In this document: piece by piece, positions 47,014-54,424 of the stretch
Layout: every line of letters starts with the position of its first letter
Position numbering within the stretch: the first letter of the stretch is position 1
Origin: a bacterium BMS3Abin06
Lineage (GTDB): Bacteria > Nitrospirota > Thermodesulfovibrionia > UBA6902
Reading direction: 5' to 3'
Assembly (NCBI GenBank): GCA_002897895.1
Contig: BDSY01000100.1
Span: 1 to 54,424, forward strand
Length of the DNA: 54,424 nucleotides
Notes under the pieces: generated by a model
Database searches by the model: none
The model's input: the letters and a program-made list of their open reading frames with translations, nothing else
What the model was told of the DNA's origin: nothing
Translations under genes and position numbers: made by a program

Positions 47014-47709
47014 TCAGCCCTTTCCCGGCAGCGCTCCGAACCGCCTCTCCCTGCCTCTGCATTCAGCGAGAGCTGATATGAATTCATCCCTGCCGAAGTC
47101 CGGCCACAACGTGTCTGTAAAATAGAACTCGGCATATGCCGATTGCCAGAGGAGAAAATTGCTGAGCCTCATCTCTCCGCTTGTGCGTATTATCAGATCA
47201 GGGTCCGGTATGCCGGCTGTATAAAGATGTAACCCGAGCACATTTTCATCGATATCCTCAACCCGGATACCTTTTTCCATAATACTTTTCAGTGCATTTA
47301 CTATTTCCGCCCTTCCACCGTAGCTTAACGCGCTTGCAACTATAAGACCTGTATTGTCTCTTGTCAATTCCTCAAAATCCTTCAACAGCTTCCGCACCCC
47401 TGCAGGAAGTCTTTCAATATTGCCGATCGCCCTGAAGACAATATTTTTTTTATGCAGCCGGTGCATTTCATTCCTGAGGAATGTTTTCAGAAAACGCATA
47501 AGTGCATTTATCTCAGCCTTCGGCCTCTGCCAGTTCTCTATTGAAAATGTATAAAAGGTAACTGCCTTAAGCTTCTGGTCAATGGCTGCCTCTATTATTT
47601 CGTTTACCCTTTTGACACCGTTTCTGTGTCCCTCAACACGGGGAAGACCCCTGAGTTTCGCCCAGCGGCCGTTTCCGTCCATAATCAATGCCACATGTCT
47701 GATATTCAT
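47014..47709 (-). CDS. uppS: Isoprenyl (undecaprenyl) diphosphate synthase
   Basis: cis-prenyltransferase that builds undecaprenyl diphosphate, the lipid carrier for peptidoglycan and lipopolysaccharide. 231 residues: catalytic Asp11 in IMDGNGRWA, GHRNGVKRV, SIENWQRP, and the substrate-binding RTSGEMRLSNFLLW near the C-terminus. First gene of the uppS-cdsA-dxr-rseP-Nudix operon. The ribosome binding site is weak. Confidence 0.96.
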   Translation of the reverse strand: MNIRHVALIMDGNGRWAKLRGLPRVEGHRNGVKRVNEIIEAAIDQKLKAVTFYTFSIENWQRPKAEINALMRFLKTFLRNEMHRLHKKNIVFRAIGNIERLPAGVRKLLKDFEELTRDNTGLIVASALSYGGRAEIVNALKSIMEKGIRVEDIDENVLGLHLYTAGIPDPDLIIRTSGEMRLSNFLLWQSAYAEFYFTDTLWPDFGRDEFISALAECRGRERRFGALPGKG

Positions 47710-47755
47710 AGGAACTTACAAGTTTGCCGTCTCTTTTTTATTTTGTCCTGATTTT

Positions 47756-49531
47756 TTAACGGGGTAAATTGTAATAATACAATATACTGCCCCTTGAAAA
47801 TTCTCCGGAGAGAATTTTTTCAAAAAAAGCAGACAGGTTGCTTCCGGCAATAAGAAATATTTTTTTCCCTTCCACCAAATAATCGGTTATAGCGCCGAAG
47901 ACGTTACTCACGATCAATTTTTCACTCATTGTATCGCCGCCATTCCAGCGCAAGCAATAAACTTCCGCCTCCCAACTGCCAAGCCCCGGCATGAGCCTCA
48001 CTGCAGGCTTCCTGTTGAGAACAACAACTTCCTGTCCGCTCTTTGTTTCAACGGATATAAGCCTGCCCCGCACAAACCACTTTGCTTCAGGGTCATCCAT
48101 TGAACCGGAATTCATTTCAAATGAGAAAGGAAACGGACCGTAGGACTTATCGCTCTTCCACTTCAGATTTTCACCTTCATCGTAGAGGTATAAATATCCA
48201 CTGTCATCAAAAGTCATCAGATGGGTCTGCCCCTCATTTTTCCAGTCAACAAAAGTAAAGCCGTATATGTTCACACCAGCAGGGAGATTGAGAGGCTTTT
48301 CAGGTTGATAATGCCCGTCATCCCATTCTCCTTCATAAACAGCGCCACTGAATATCTCATTTCTATTAAACTTCTGCATAAGCAGGGTCTTCCCGTTGAC
48401 CCTCAGAAAATACGGCATATTATCCCTGATCTTCCTGTATCCTTCAGAAGGGTCATATTCAATCACAAAGGAGCTCATTCTGATCTCATCTGAAATAGTT
48501 TCCAAAGATGTAACAAATATTTCCGCTATTCCGTTATTGTTTGCATCAAGGACATCCAGAGAGATGTGATTTGCAGCGGGACTGCCCTTTATAAACCATA
48601 ATTCAAGCAGCTCATCTTTTAACCTGTAAATCCTTATGTCATTGCCGTCACTTATAACAAGTTCTTTTATCCCGTCACCGTCAACATCACCTGATGCGAT
48701 CAACCGCCCCCCCGCAAGATCATAACTTCCCCGCGGCTCTGTTTCAGTTAAAGTTGAAGAAATAAATTCCTCATCAGGCGCAAATGTCCCGGCAATATTA
48801 TGACCGGCTGCTTCATTTAGTTCTCCGAACAATGTTGCATCTTCAGCCCAGTACAATTTTAGGTTCAGAAATTTCCTTTCACCTTCAACAGGGGTTGAGA
48901 ACATCAGAAAAGCCTCAGCACCGAGATCCTCTGCAAGCCGGGATAATGTATCAGGTTCATAGTCCGCTGTATATGCCTCAAGGATTTCAAAACGTCCGGA
49001 ATCTCTTAACGCACCATAAAAAGCCTCTGAAAGCGCCCAGTCGGATTTTCTGTCCTGAAAAAAAGCAAGCTTGATCCTGGAGGAAGTAATCCTTACCTTA
49101 TCACCTGCCCGGATGTCGCCTTTGATTATTGTGCAGTCGTACAATCCATCACTTACTTCTGCTGCATTCACCCCGATTTTACCAACCGGATCTTCTGTAT
49201 AACCCAGCAGCTCATTTGTTACAGGATGATAAAATGGTTTGCTTTCCCTGTATACGGAAAACCGCATGCCCTTTTTAATATGCATCTCACCCTCAAGTCT
49301 GACCCGGACAATTCCATCTCCAATGTCTTCAACTCTCCCGCTCAACGGACTAAAATAGGCAAGTACTGAATCCCTTATTTTATAAACCACGTCAGAAGTA
49401 TCAGGTGAGAACTTCTTAACAGGGTAAGCCGGATCGCCGGGATCAGCAGCAGTGCCTGCAAATGCATGGACACCCGGAATCATTAAGGCCATGACAACAC
49501 ATAATAAATAAAATTTTATCTTGCCTCTCAC
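47756..49531 (-). CDS. Exported VCBS/FG-GAP repeat protein
   Basis: About 591 residues from the GTG at 49531, which starts a normal signal peptide (RGKIKFYLLCVVMALMIPG, cut near HAFAG). A TTG six codons earlier is possible. Residues about 50-155 form a strand-rich domain with FlgT-like features (MHIKKGMRFSVYRESK, AGDKVRI). An alpha/beta region follows at 155-225, then beta-propeller-like repeats with Ca-binding loops DVDGDGIKE and LDANNNGIAE. No function is established. Likely periplasmic or outer-membrane associated. Transcribed divergently from leuC. Confidence 0.75.
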   Translation of the reverse strand: MRGKIKFYLLCVVMALMIPGVHAFAGTAADPGDPAYPVKKFSPDTSDVVYKIRDSVLAYFSPLSGRVEDIGDGIVRVRLEGEMHIKKGMRFSVYRESKPFYHPVTNELLGYTEDPVGKIGVNAAEVSDGLYDCTIIKGDIRAGDKVRITSSRIKLAFFQDRKSDWALSEAFYGALRDSGRFEILEAYTADYEPDTLSRLAEDLGAEAFLMFSTPVEGERKFLNLKLYWAEDATLFGELNEAAGHNIAGTFAPDEEFISSTLTETEPRGSYDLAGGRLIASGDVDGDGIKELVISDGNDIRIYRLKDELLELWFIKGSPAANHISLDVLDANNNGIAEIFVTSLETISDEIRMSSFVIEYDPSEGYRKIRDNMPYFLRVNGKTLLMQKFNRNEIFSGAVYEGEWDDGHYQPEKPLNLPAGVNIYGFTFVDWKNEGQTHLMTFDDSGYLYLYDEGENLKWKSDKSYGPFPFSFEMNSGSMDDPEAKWFVRGRLISVETKSGQEVVVLNRKPAVRLMPGLGSWEAEVYCLRWNGGDTMSEKLIVSNVFGAITDYLVEGKKIFLIAGSNLSAFFEKILSGEFSRGSILYYYNLPR

Positions 49532-49697
49532 TTCAGGAAAAATCTCCAATATGTAATAATAATTCAGAACAATTAGTATAACTTATTCCCTGCTTCTTAT
49601 CCAGATTACGAATTGCCTTCATTTCAGCCCCGTTAATTGACTATTTTTAGCGGTATCCTGTAGTATTTCCAATATTTCTATTATTTATGGAGGAAGA

Positions 49698-50954
49698 GTG
49701 ACAATAACGGAAAAAATTCTTGCAGCCCATTCAGGCAAAGAACAGGTATCAGCCGGAGAACTGATAAATGCAAAGGTTGATCTCTTACTTGCCAATGATA
49801 TAACCGCACCCATCGCTATAACCGAATTTAAAAAAATCGGCGCAAAAGACGTATTTGACAGAGAGAGGATTGCTTTTATACCCGACCATTTTGCCCCTCA
49901 GAAAGACATCAAGGCAGCGGAACAGTGCAAAATGCTCAGGGACTTTTCAAAAGAGTACAATCTCGGACTATATTTTGAAGTAGGAAGAATGGGCGTAGAG
50001 CATGCGCTTCTTCCTGAACAGGGGCTTGTTGTCCCCGGAGACCTTGTCATAGGCGCTGACAGCCACACCTGCACATACGGCGCTCTCGGCGCTTTCTCCA
50101 CAGGCGTAGGTTCCACGGATGTAGCATCGGCAATGGCAACCGGTGAATGCTGGTTTAAGGTGCCTGAATCAATTAAGTTTATTTATTACGGCAAGTTAAA
50201 TAAGTGGGTCAGCGGCAAGGATTTAATCCTGCATACAATCGGAGACATTGGAGTTGACGGCGCCCTGTACATGGCCATGGAATTTGAAGGCGAAACAATC
50301 GCTTCCCTTCCGATGTCAGGAAGACTCACAATGTGCAATATGGCGATTGAGGCCGGCGGCAAGAACGGCATTATTGTGCCTGATGAGATCACAGAACATT
50401 ATGTAAAAGGAAGGGCAAAGAGGGAATACAAATTCTATTCATCAGATAAAGACGCAACATATGCTGAGATAAAAGAATACGACTGTTCAAAGATACCGCC
50501 TACTGTATCCTGCCCCCACCTGCCTTCAAATACAAAACCTGCGACAGAGCTTTCATCTGTCACAATAGACCAGGTTGTTGTCGGCTCCTGCACTAACGGA
50601 AGGATCGAAGATTTAAGGGAAGCAGCAGGGATAATCAAAGGGAAAAAGGTTAATCCCGATACAAGGATGATTGTTATACCTGCAACGCAGCAGATTTATC
50701 TGCAGGCAGTGAAGGAAGGACTGGCTGAAATATTTGTGGAAGCTGATGCTGTCTTTTCCACTCCTACATGCGGGCCTTGTCTCGGCGGTCACATGGGAAT
50801 TCTTGCAAAAGGCGAAAAGGCGATCGCAACGACAAACAGAAACTTTGTCGGAAGGATGGGACATCCTGAAAGCGAGGTTTACCTTTCAAATCCCGCTGTT
50901 GCAGCCGCATCAGCAGTGCTCGGCAGAATAGGAACCCCGGAGGAGGTAATATGA
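49698..50954 (+). CDS. leuC: 3-isopropylmalate dehydratase large subunit
   Basis: Isomerises 2- to 3-isopropylmalate in leucine synthesis, with LeuD. 418 residues, the shorter LeuC2/HacA type found in many archaea and anaerobes. The 4Fe-4S ligands are Cys298 (VVGSCTNGR), Cys358 and Cys361 ([10 protein letters not shown]). [14 protein letters not shown] is conserved. The start is a GTG with GGAGG upstream. It overlaps leuD by 4 bases. A homoaconitase-type activity cannot be excluded, as this subfamily includes both. Confidence 0.94.
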   Translation: MTITEKILAAHSGKEQVSAGELINAKVDLLLANDITAPIAITEFKKIGAKDVFDRERIAFIPDHFAPQKDIKAAEQCKMLRDFSKEYNLGLYFEVGRMGVEHALLPEQGLVVPGDLVIGADSHTCTYGALGAFSTGVGSTDVASAMATGECWFKVPESIKFIYYGKLNKWVSGKDLILHTIGDIGVDGALYMAMEFEGETIASLPMSGRLTMCNMAIEAGGKNGIIVPDEITEHYVKGRAKREYKFYSSDKDATYAEIKEYDCSKIPPTVSCPHLPSNTKPATELSSVTIDQVVVGSCTNGRIEDLREAAGIIKGKKVNPDTRMIVIPATQQIYLQAVKEGLAEIFVEADAVFSTPTCGPCLGGHMGILAKGEKAIATTNRNFVGRMGHPESEVYLSNPAVAAASAVLGRIGTPEEVI

Positions 50955-51448
50955 TCTTAAAAGGCAAAGTCTGGAAATTCGGGAATAACATAGATACCGA
51001 TGCAATAATTCCTGCACGTTACTTAAACACATCCGATCCCGATGAACTTGCAAAACACATAATGGAAGATGCTGATAAGGAATTCCCTTCAAAAGTAAGC
51101 GCAGGTGATCTGATAGTAGCAGAAGCCAATTTCGGGTGCGGCTCTTCAAGAGAGCATGCCCCTGTTGCAATTAAGGCAGCAGGTATTCAGGCAGTTGTTG
51201 CAAAGAGTTTTGCCCGTATCTTTTATCGCAATGCATTTAATATCGGTCTTCCCATTTTTGAATCTGAAGAAGCATCCGGGAAAATCAAAGAAGGTGATGA
51301 GATCGAAGTTGATGCGGATAAAGGCATCATCAGGAACATTACAAAAAACGAAGAATACACTGCAAAGCCCATCCCTCCGTTTATGCAGGAGCTGATTTCT
51401 GCAGGAGGTCTGATTGAATGGACAAAGAAGCGGATAAAGGCTTCATAG
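50951..51448 (+). CDS. leuD: 3-isopropylmalate dehydratase small subunit
   Basis: 165-residue swivelling-domain partner of LeuC. It has [20 protein letters not shown] at 11-30 and the substrate loop [14 protein letters not shown] at about 62-75, both diagnostic. Short length matches the LeuC2/LeuD2 type. The ATG overlaps the leuC stop (ATGA), with GGAGG inside leuC. The complex may also act on related hydroxy acids. Confidence 0.94.
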   Translation: MILKGKVWKFGNNIDTDAIIPARYLNTSDPDELAKHIMEDADKEFPSKVSAGDLIVAEANFGCGSSREHAPVAIKAAGIQAVVAKSFARIFYRNAFNIGLPIFESEEASGKIKEGDEIEVDADKGIIRNITKNEEYTAKPIPPFMQELISAGGLIEWTKKRIKAS

Positions 51449-51538
51449 CTTTATTTTCCAGATAATTTTTTGATAGATAATTGCCCTAATAATCTGATAT
51501 GGTAAATAAATTTCAATCTCTATAAAGGAGGAAGGCGA

Positions 51539-52198
51539 ATGAATAATAAGGTAATAATAGCAGCAGCAATTTTCCTGTTAGTTTTCACTTCAACCGGTTA
51601 TACCCAGAGCAGTTCCATAGGACTGAAAGTCAGCACACTGGGAGCAGGTCTGGAAGTAGAGAGGTCCTTCACCGAATCAATTGGCGTCAGGATAGGGGCA
51701 AATTATTTCCCTTATGACCACACTGATACATTGGATGATATTGAATACAACGTAGATCTCAAATTAATGAGTGTATCCGCCCTGTTAGACTGGCATCCGT
51801 TTAAAGGAAGCTTCAGGATCAGCGGAGGTGTTTTATATAATGGCAATGAAATAGAAGCAGACGCAAAACCGTCAGTTAGTTATACGATTGGTGATGAAAC
51901 ATATGATGCTGATGATGTTGGAACTCTCAAAGGCAAAATTGATTTTAATGAAATAGCCCCATATCTTGGATTGGGCTGGGATACGTCTTTCGGCAAGGAT
52001 AACGGTTTCGGTTTTCTTTTTGAATTAGGCGCAATTTATCAGGGCTCACCTGATGTCGACCTTTCCGCTGACGGCTTGCTTGCAAATGATCAAACTTTTC
52101 AAAATAATCTGGCGAAAGAAGAAAAGAATCTGCAAAGTGATATTGATGATTACAAATTTTACCCGGTGATAAGCCTTGGATTTAGCTATAGATTCTAA
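51539..52198 (+). CDS. Outer-membrane beta-barrel protein
   Basis: 219 residues. A signal peptide (NNKVIIAAAIFLLVFTSTGYT, cut near residue 22) is followed by alternating amphipathic strands (IGVRIGANYFP, FRISGGVLYNG, FGFLFELGAIYQG). The last residues, FSYRF, end in Phe, the outer-membrane insertion signal. It resembles small 8-strand barrels, but I cannot name the family. A strong AAAGGAGG is 8 bases upstream. It converges on the chemoreceptor gene with a 43 base gap. Confidence 0.8.
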   Translation: MNNKVIIAAAIFLLVFTSTGYTQSSSIGLKVSTLGAGLEVERSFTESIGVRIGANYFPYDHTDTLDDIEYNVDLKLMSVSALLDWHPFKGSFRISGGVLYNGNEIEADAKPSVSYTIGDETYDADDVGTLKGKIDFNEIAPYLGLGWDTSFGKDNGFGFLFELGAIYQGSPDVDLSADGLLANDQTFQNNLAKEEKNLQSDIDDYKFYPVISLGFSYRF

Positions 52199-52241
52199 AA
52201 AAATTAAAGTTGCAAAAATTTTGATGATTTAATCGGAGGGG

Positions 52242-53945
52242 CTAAGTTGCTGCCGCCTCTTCCCCGCGTGTTATCGGTAGTGATCTCTTCTTTGCTATCA
52301 TATCAGCCTCACTGGATATCTTGAACGTAGCCACTGTTGACTGCAGATTTGAGGCAAGCTGCGCTATATCCTCACTTGCTGCAGCTATTTGCTGCGCTCC
52401 CCTTGCAGACTCTTCCGTTATTTCCGCGACTGACTCTATATCCCCGCTTATCTGGTCGGATGCTGTGGACTGCTCGTCTGCTGCTGCTGCTATCTGCTGA
52501 ACCATGGACGACACTTTCTCAACCTCTGCTACAATCTCTTTCAATGCCGTATCCGCATCCATGGTGAGCTTGACCCCTTCTTCTACCGCCTTTACCTCAC
52601 TTTCCATGCTCGACAATGCCTTCTCCGTATCATCCTGTATCATCTTTATCATCTCTTCTATCTCTTTTGTTGCGCCTGTCGTCTTTTCAGCAAGCTTTCT
52701 CACCTCATCAGCCACAACTGCAAAACCCCTTCCCTGTTCCCCTGCCCTGGCAGCCTCAATTGCGGCATTAAGGGCAAGAAGGTTTGTCTGGCTTGCTATT
52801 TCATTTATTACACTGATTATCTTTCCAACATCCTGAGAGCGCTCGCCAAGGGCGGTTATTACGCGGCTCGTCCCCCTGGTAGTATCGGCAATGCCCTTAA
52901 TACTCTCTATGGTCTTCTCTACTATTCCTCCGCCGTTTAATGCCACCTTGTTTGCCTCGCCTGCAGCCTCTGCCGCGCCGGCTACATTCTTTGCAACATC
53001 AACAATGGTGGCGCTCATCTCCTGTGATGCCGTTGCTACCTGTGATGCCTTTGCAGACTGCTCCTCAGATCCCTGGGCAATCTGTGCAGCGGATGATGAG
53101 AGCTCTTCCGAACTTGAGGCAAGATCATGTGTGGCTCCCTTTACCCTCTGGATAGTGCTGCCGATCTTATGGGAGGCTTCATTGAAATAGGAGGCAAGTT
53201 CGCCGAATTCATCCTTTCTTGACTCATCCATCCGGATACTGAAATCCCCATCGCCAAAACTCCGGGCCACGGTAACAAGCTCCTTTACAGGCCCGGAAAC
53301 AGAGCGATTCAGGAAAAACCCGACTAAAAAAATAAAAATGGCCGCAAATATGCTTAACTCTGCAACTCCCTTTTTGAGACTGTTTACCGCCTTGACAATA
53401 TCTTCCAGCAAGATATTTGTCTCTTTCACCTGGTCTTTGAGAAGCGGCTGTAAAACAGCCTGAAGGGCCTCGGCCTTCTCATCAAATTTTAATATCATTC
53501 TGTTCCCGGTCGAAGGGTCGCCGTCAATATATGCCTGCGCCATATTTTTACCTGTGTTATAGTAGGCATCAAACAGACTTTCCAGATCATTCAGTTTTTC
53601 AAGCGCGGCATCTTTTTTCTCACGCCCATACATCTTCCTGAAATGTTCCATTTCCGACAAAAAAGATTGCCGGCGTTTCTCCGCCTCATCAAAACTGCCA
53701 TTCGAACCATCCTGAACGCGCGTGGCTAAAATGTCGGTAAACAACTGCTGTACCTGGATAACATCTTTTTCCATCTGCTGACCTTTCAGGAGAAACATAA
53801 TGCTCTCCTCCCTGGCCATTGTAGTATCAACAGACACACGTTTACTCACCTGATAAGTCCATACACCAATCCCTGCCATCAGAAATACAGGCACCATAAA
53901 ACCCAATGCAACTTTTTTACTCATCTTCAAATCCTTCCATCTCAT
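52242..53945 (-). CDS. Methyl-accepting chemotaxis protein
   Basis: 567-residue chemoreceptor. Transmembrane helix at about 12-30, a helical periplasmic sensor domain (about 35-190) of the four-helix type with no named ligand, a second helix at about 194-213, HAMP at about 213-266, then a coiled-coil signalling domain. The hairpin tip contains [20 protein letters not shown] and [14 protein letters not shown], the CheA/CheW contact region. No C-terminal CheR-binding pentapeptide. No other chemotaxis genes are adjacent. It may feed flagellar or twitching chemotaxis. Confidence 0.94.
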   Translation of the reverse strand: MRWKDLKMSKKVALGFMVPVFLMAGIGVWTYQVSKRVSVDTTMAREESIMFLLKGQQMEKDVIQVQQLFTDILATRVQDGSNGSFDEAEKRRQSFLSEMEHFRKMYGREKKDAALEKLNDLESLFDAYYNTGKNMAQAYIDGDPSTGNRMILKFDEKAEALQAVLQPLLKDQVKETNILLEDIVKAVNSLKKGVAELSIFAAIFIFLVGFFLNRSVSGPVKELVTVARSFGDGDFSIRMDESRKDEFGELASYFNEASHKIGSTIQRVKGATHDLASSSEELSSSAAQIAQGSEEQSAKASQVATASQEMSATIVDVAKNVAGAAEAAGEANKVALNGGGIVEKTIESIKGIADTTRGTSRVITALGERSQDVGKIISVINEIASQTNLLALNAAIEAARAGEQGRGFAVVADEVRKLAEKTTGATKEIEEMIKMIQDDTEKALSSMESEVKAVEEGVKLTMDADTALKEIVAEVEKVSSMVQQIAAAADEQSTASDQISGDIESVAEITEESARGAQQIAAASEDIAQLASNLQSTVATFKISSEADMIAKKRSLPITRGEEAAAT

Positions 53946-54121
53946 ACCCGGTCACCTCTCAATTTCATAGTATTCAGGGAAAACAATAATTTCATATTAA
54001 ATATAATCGGCCTTCAGGAAAGAAACTTTAGTTGTAACTATTCAGGCAGGCACAAAGGCACATAGTGGCAAAGGCACAAAGTAAAAAAAGGATGAAAAAC
54101 TTTTCCTGTATTTGTAACATC
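53946..54121. other. Non-coding region with GGCACAAA short repeats
   Basis: Contains GCAGGCACAAAGGCAC and GGCAAAGGCACAAAG, a short tandem-like repeat. Just before them is GTAACTATTCAGG, also found at 26321-26333 beside the tRNA-Pro repeat. No gene is supported. Confidence 0.4.
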
Positions 54122-54424
54122 TCAAAAAGTTGAGGAAGGAGAGCGTAGACGCATTAAATGATCCAAAAGAGATATGGCATTAAGACTCCCGATTCGATCG
54201 TTAAGATATAGCCAAAAGGAGATGTTCAATTTTCGGGATGTTTTTTTAAGGCTTGTGAAAGTATCACGGCATTTTCTGCCGGCATCACTGCGGGTTGCCC
54301 CACTGACTTTGCGTCGTTTGACATATTCCCGAATATCTGTTTCACTTGCATTGTTATGAAGGGGGATTTCCGGTCGGTCCAAGACCAGAAGAAGTTCAGC
54401 TTTATTTTTGTACAAACGTTTCAG
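54122..54424 (-). mobile_element. IS66-type transposase, C-terminal part (cut by window edge)
   Basis: The reading frame is open to the last base of the window, so the gene continues beyond 54424. The visible 100 codons carry the typical IS66 C-terminal sequence: PLHNNASETDIREYVKRRK, then SGATRSDAGRKCRDTFTSLKK and ISFWLYLNDR. The conserved acidic catalytic Glu lies in the NASE segment. Whether the element is complete cannot be judged. No terminal inverted repeat can be confirmed after the stop. Confidence 0.85.

Overview
This 54.4 kb window is ordinary Gram-negative chromosome carrying one striking accessory locus. Kdo activation (KdsB), type IV pilus proteins, lipoproteins, a beta-barrel protein ending in Phe, FtsH/RseP and GatA/GatB point to a diderm bacterium with moderate GC. 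Gene content and intergenic palindromic repeats resemble Nitrospirota or deltaproteobacterial-type genomes. That placement is inference; no 16S or ribosomal protein marker is present.

Layout. 0.5-3.6 kb: CPA1 Na+/H+ antiporter, FmdB-type zinc ribbon protein, ParE/Phd toxin-antitoxin pair, PilZ protein. 3.9-8.4 kb (+ strand): kdsB-pyrG-eno-ftsB with overlapping frames, then queD. 8.6-25.1 kb (- strand): a type IV pilus tip locus. It has a complete minor-pilin operon (GspH/FimT, PilV, PilW, PilX, a small exported protein, PilY1-1, a lipoprotein) preceded by two further tandem full-length PilY1 genes. The operon and both extra PilY1 genes each follow a copy of the same ~110 bp upstream cassette with ATGTAA-type inverted repeats. 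Near-identical hairpin terminators separate the units, and PilY1-2 has a G10 tract directly before its start codon.

25.2-28.5 kb is a gene-poor scar region. It holds HicAB, TumA/TumE, a truncated second copy of tumA, an aspartic protease pseudogene split by a 152 bp insertion with an 8 bp target duplication, a possible structured RNA, and tRNA-Pro(CGG). The 3' end of that tRNA and its flank are imperfectly repeated 2.1 kb away. 28.5-37.4 kb (- strand) carries folP, ftsH, an EamA transporter with an NtrC-type regulator, HepT/MntA, and gatB/gatA without gatC. 37.5-43.4 kb (+ strand) has glgB, a GH13 enzyme and an ABC-F ATPase. 43.4-47.7 kb (- strand) is the envelope/isoprenoid operon uppS-cdsA-dxr-rseP with a Nudix gene. 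The end of the window holds a VCBS-repeat exported protein, leuCD, a beta-barrel protein, a chemoreceptor and the C-terminal part of an IS66-type transposase cut by the window edge.

How they fit together: most genes are housekeeping (CTP, glycolysis, division, folate, proteolysis, Glu/Asp-tRNA amidation, glycogen, isoprenoids, leucine). The unusual part is the surface-adhesion module, with three alternative PilY1 tip proteins on one shared pilus base. Its duplicated control region and possible slipped-strand switch could let the cell vary which adhesin sits at the pilus tip. That functional reading is inference.
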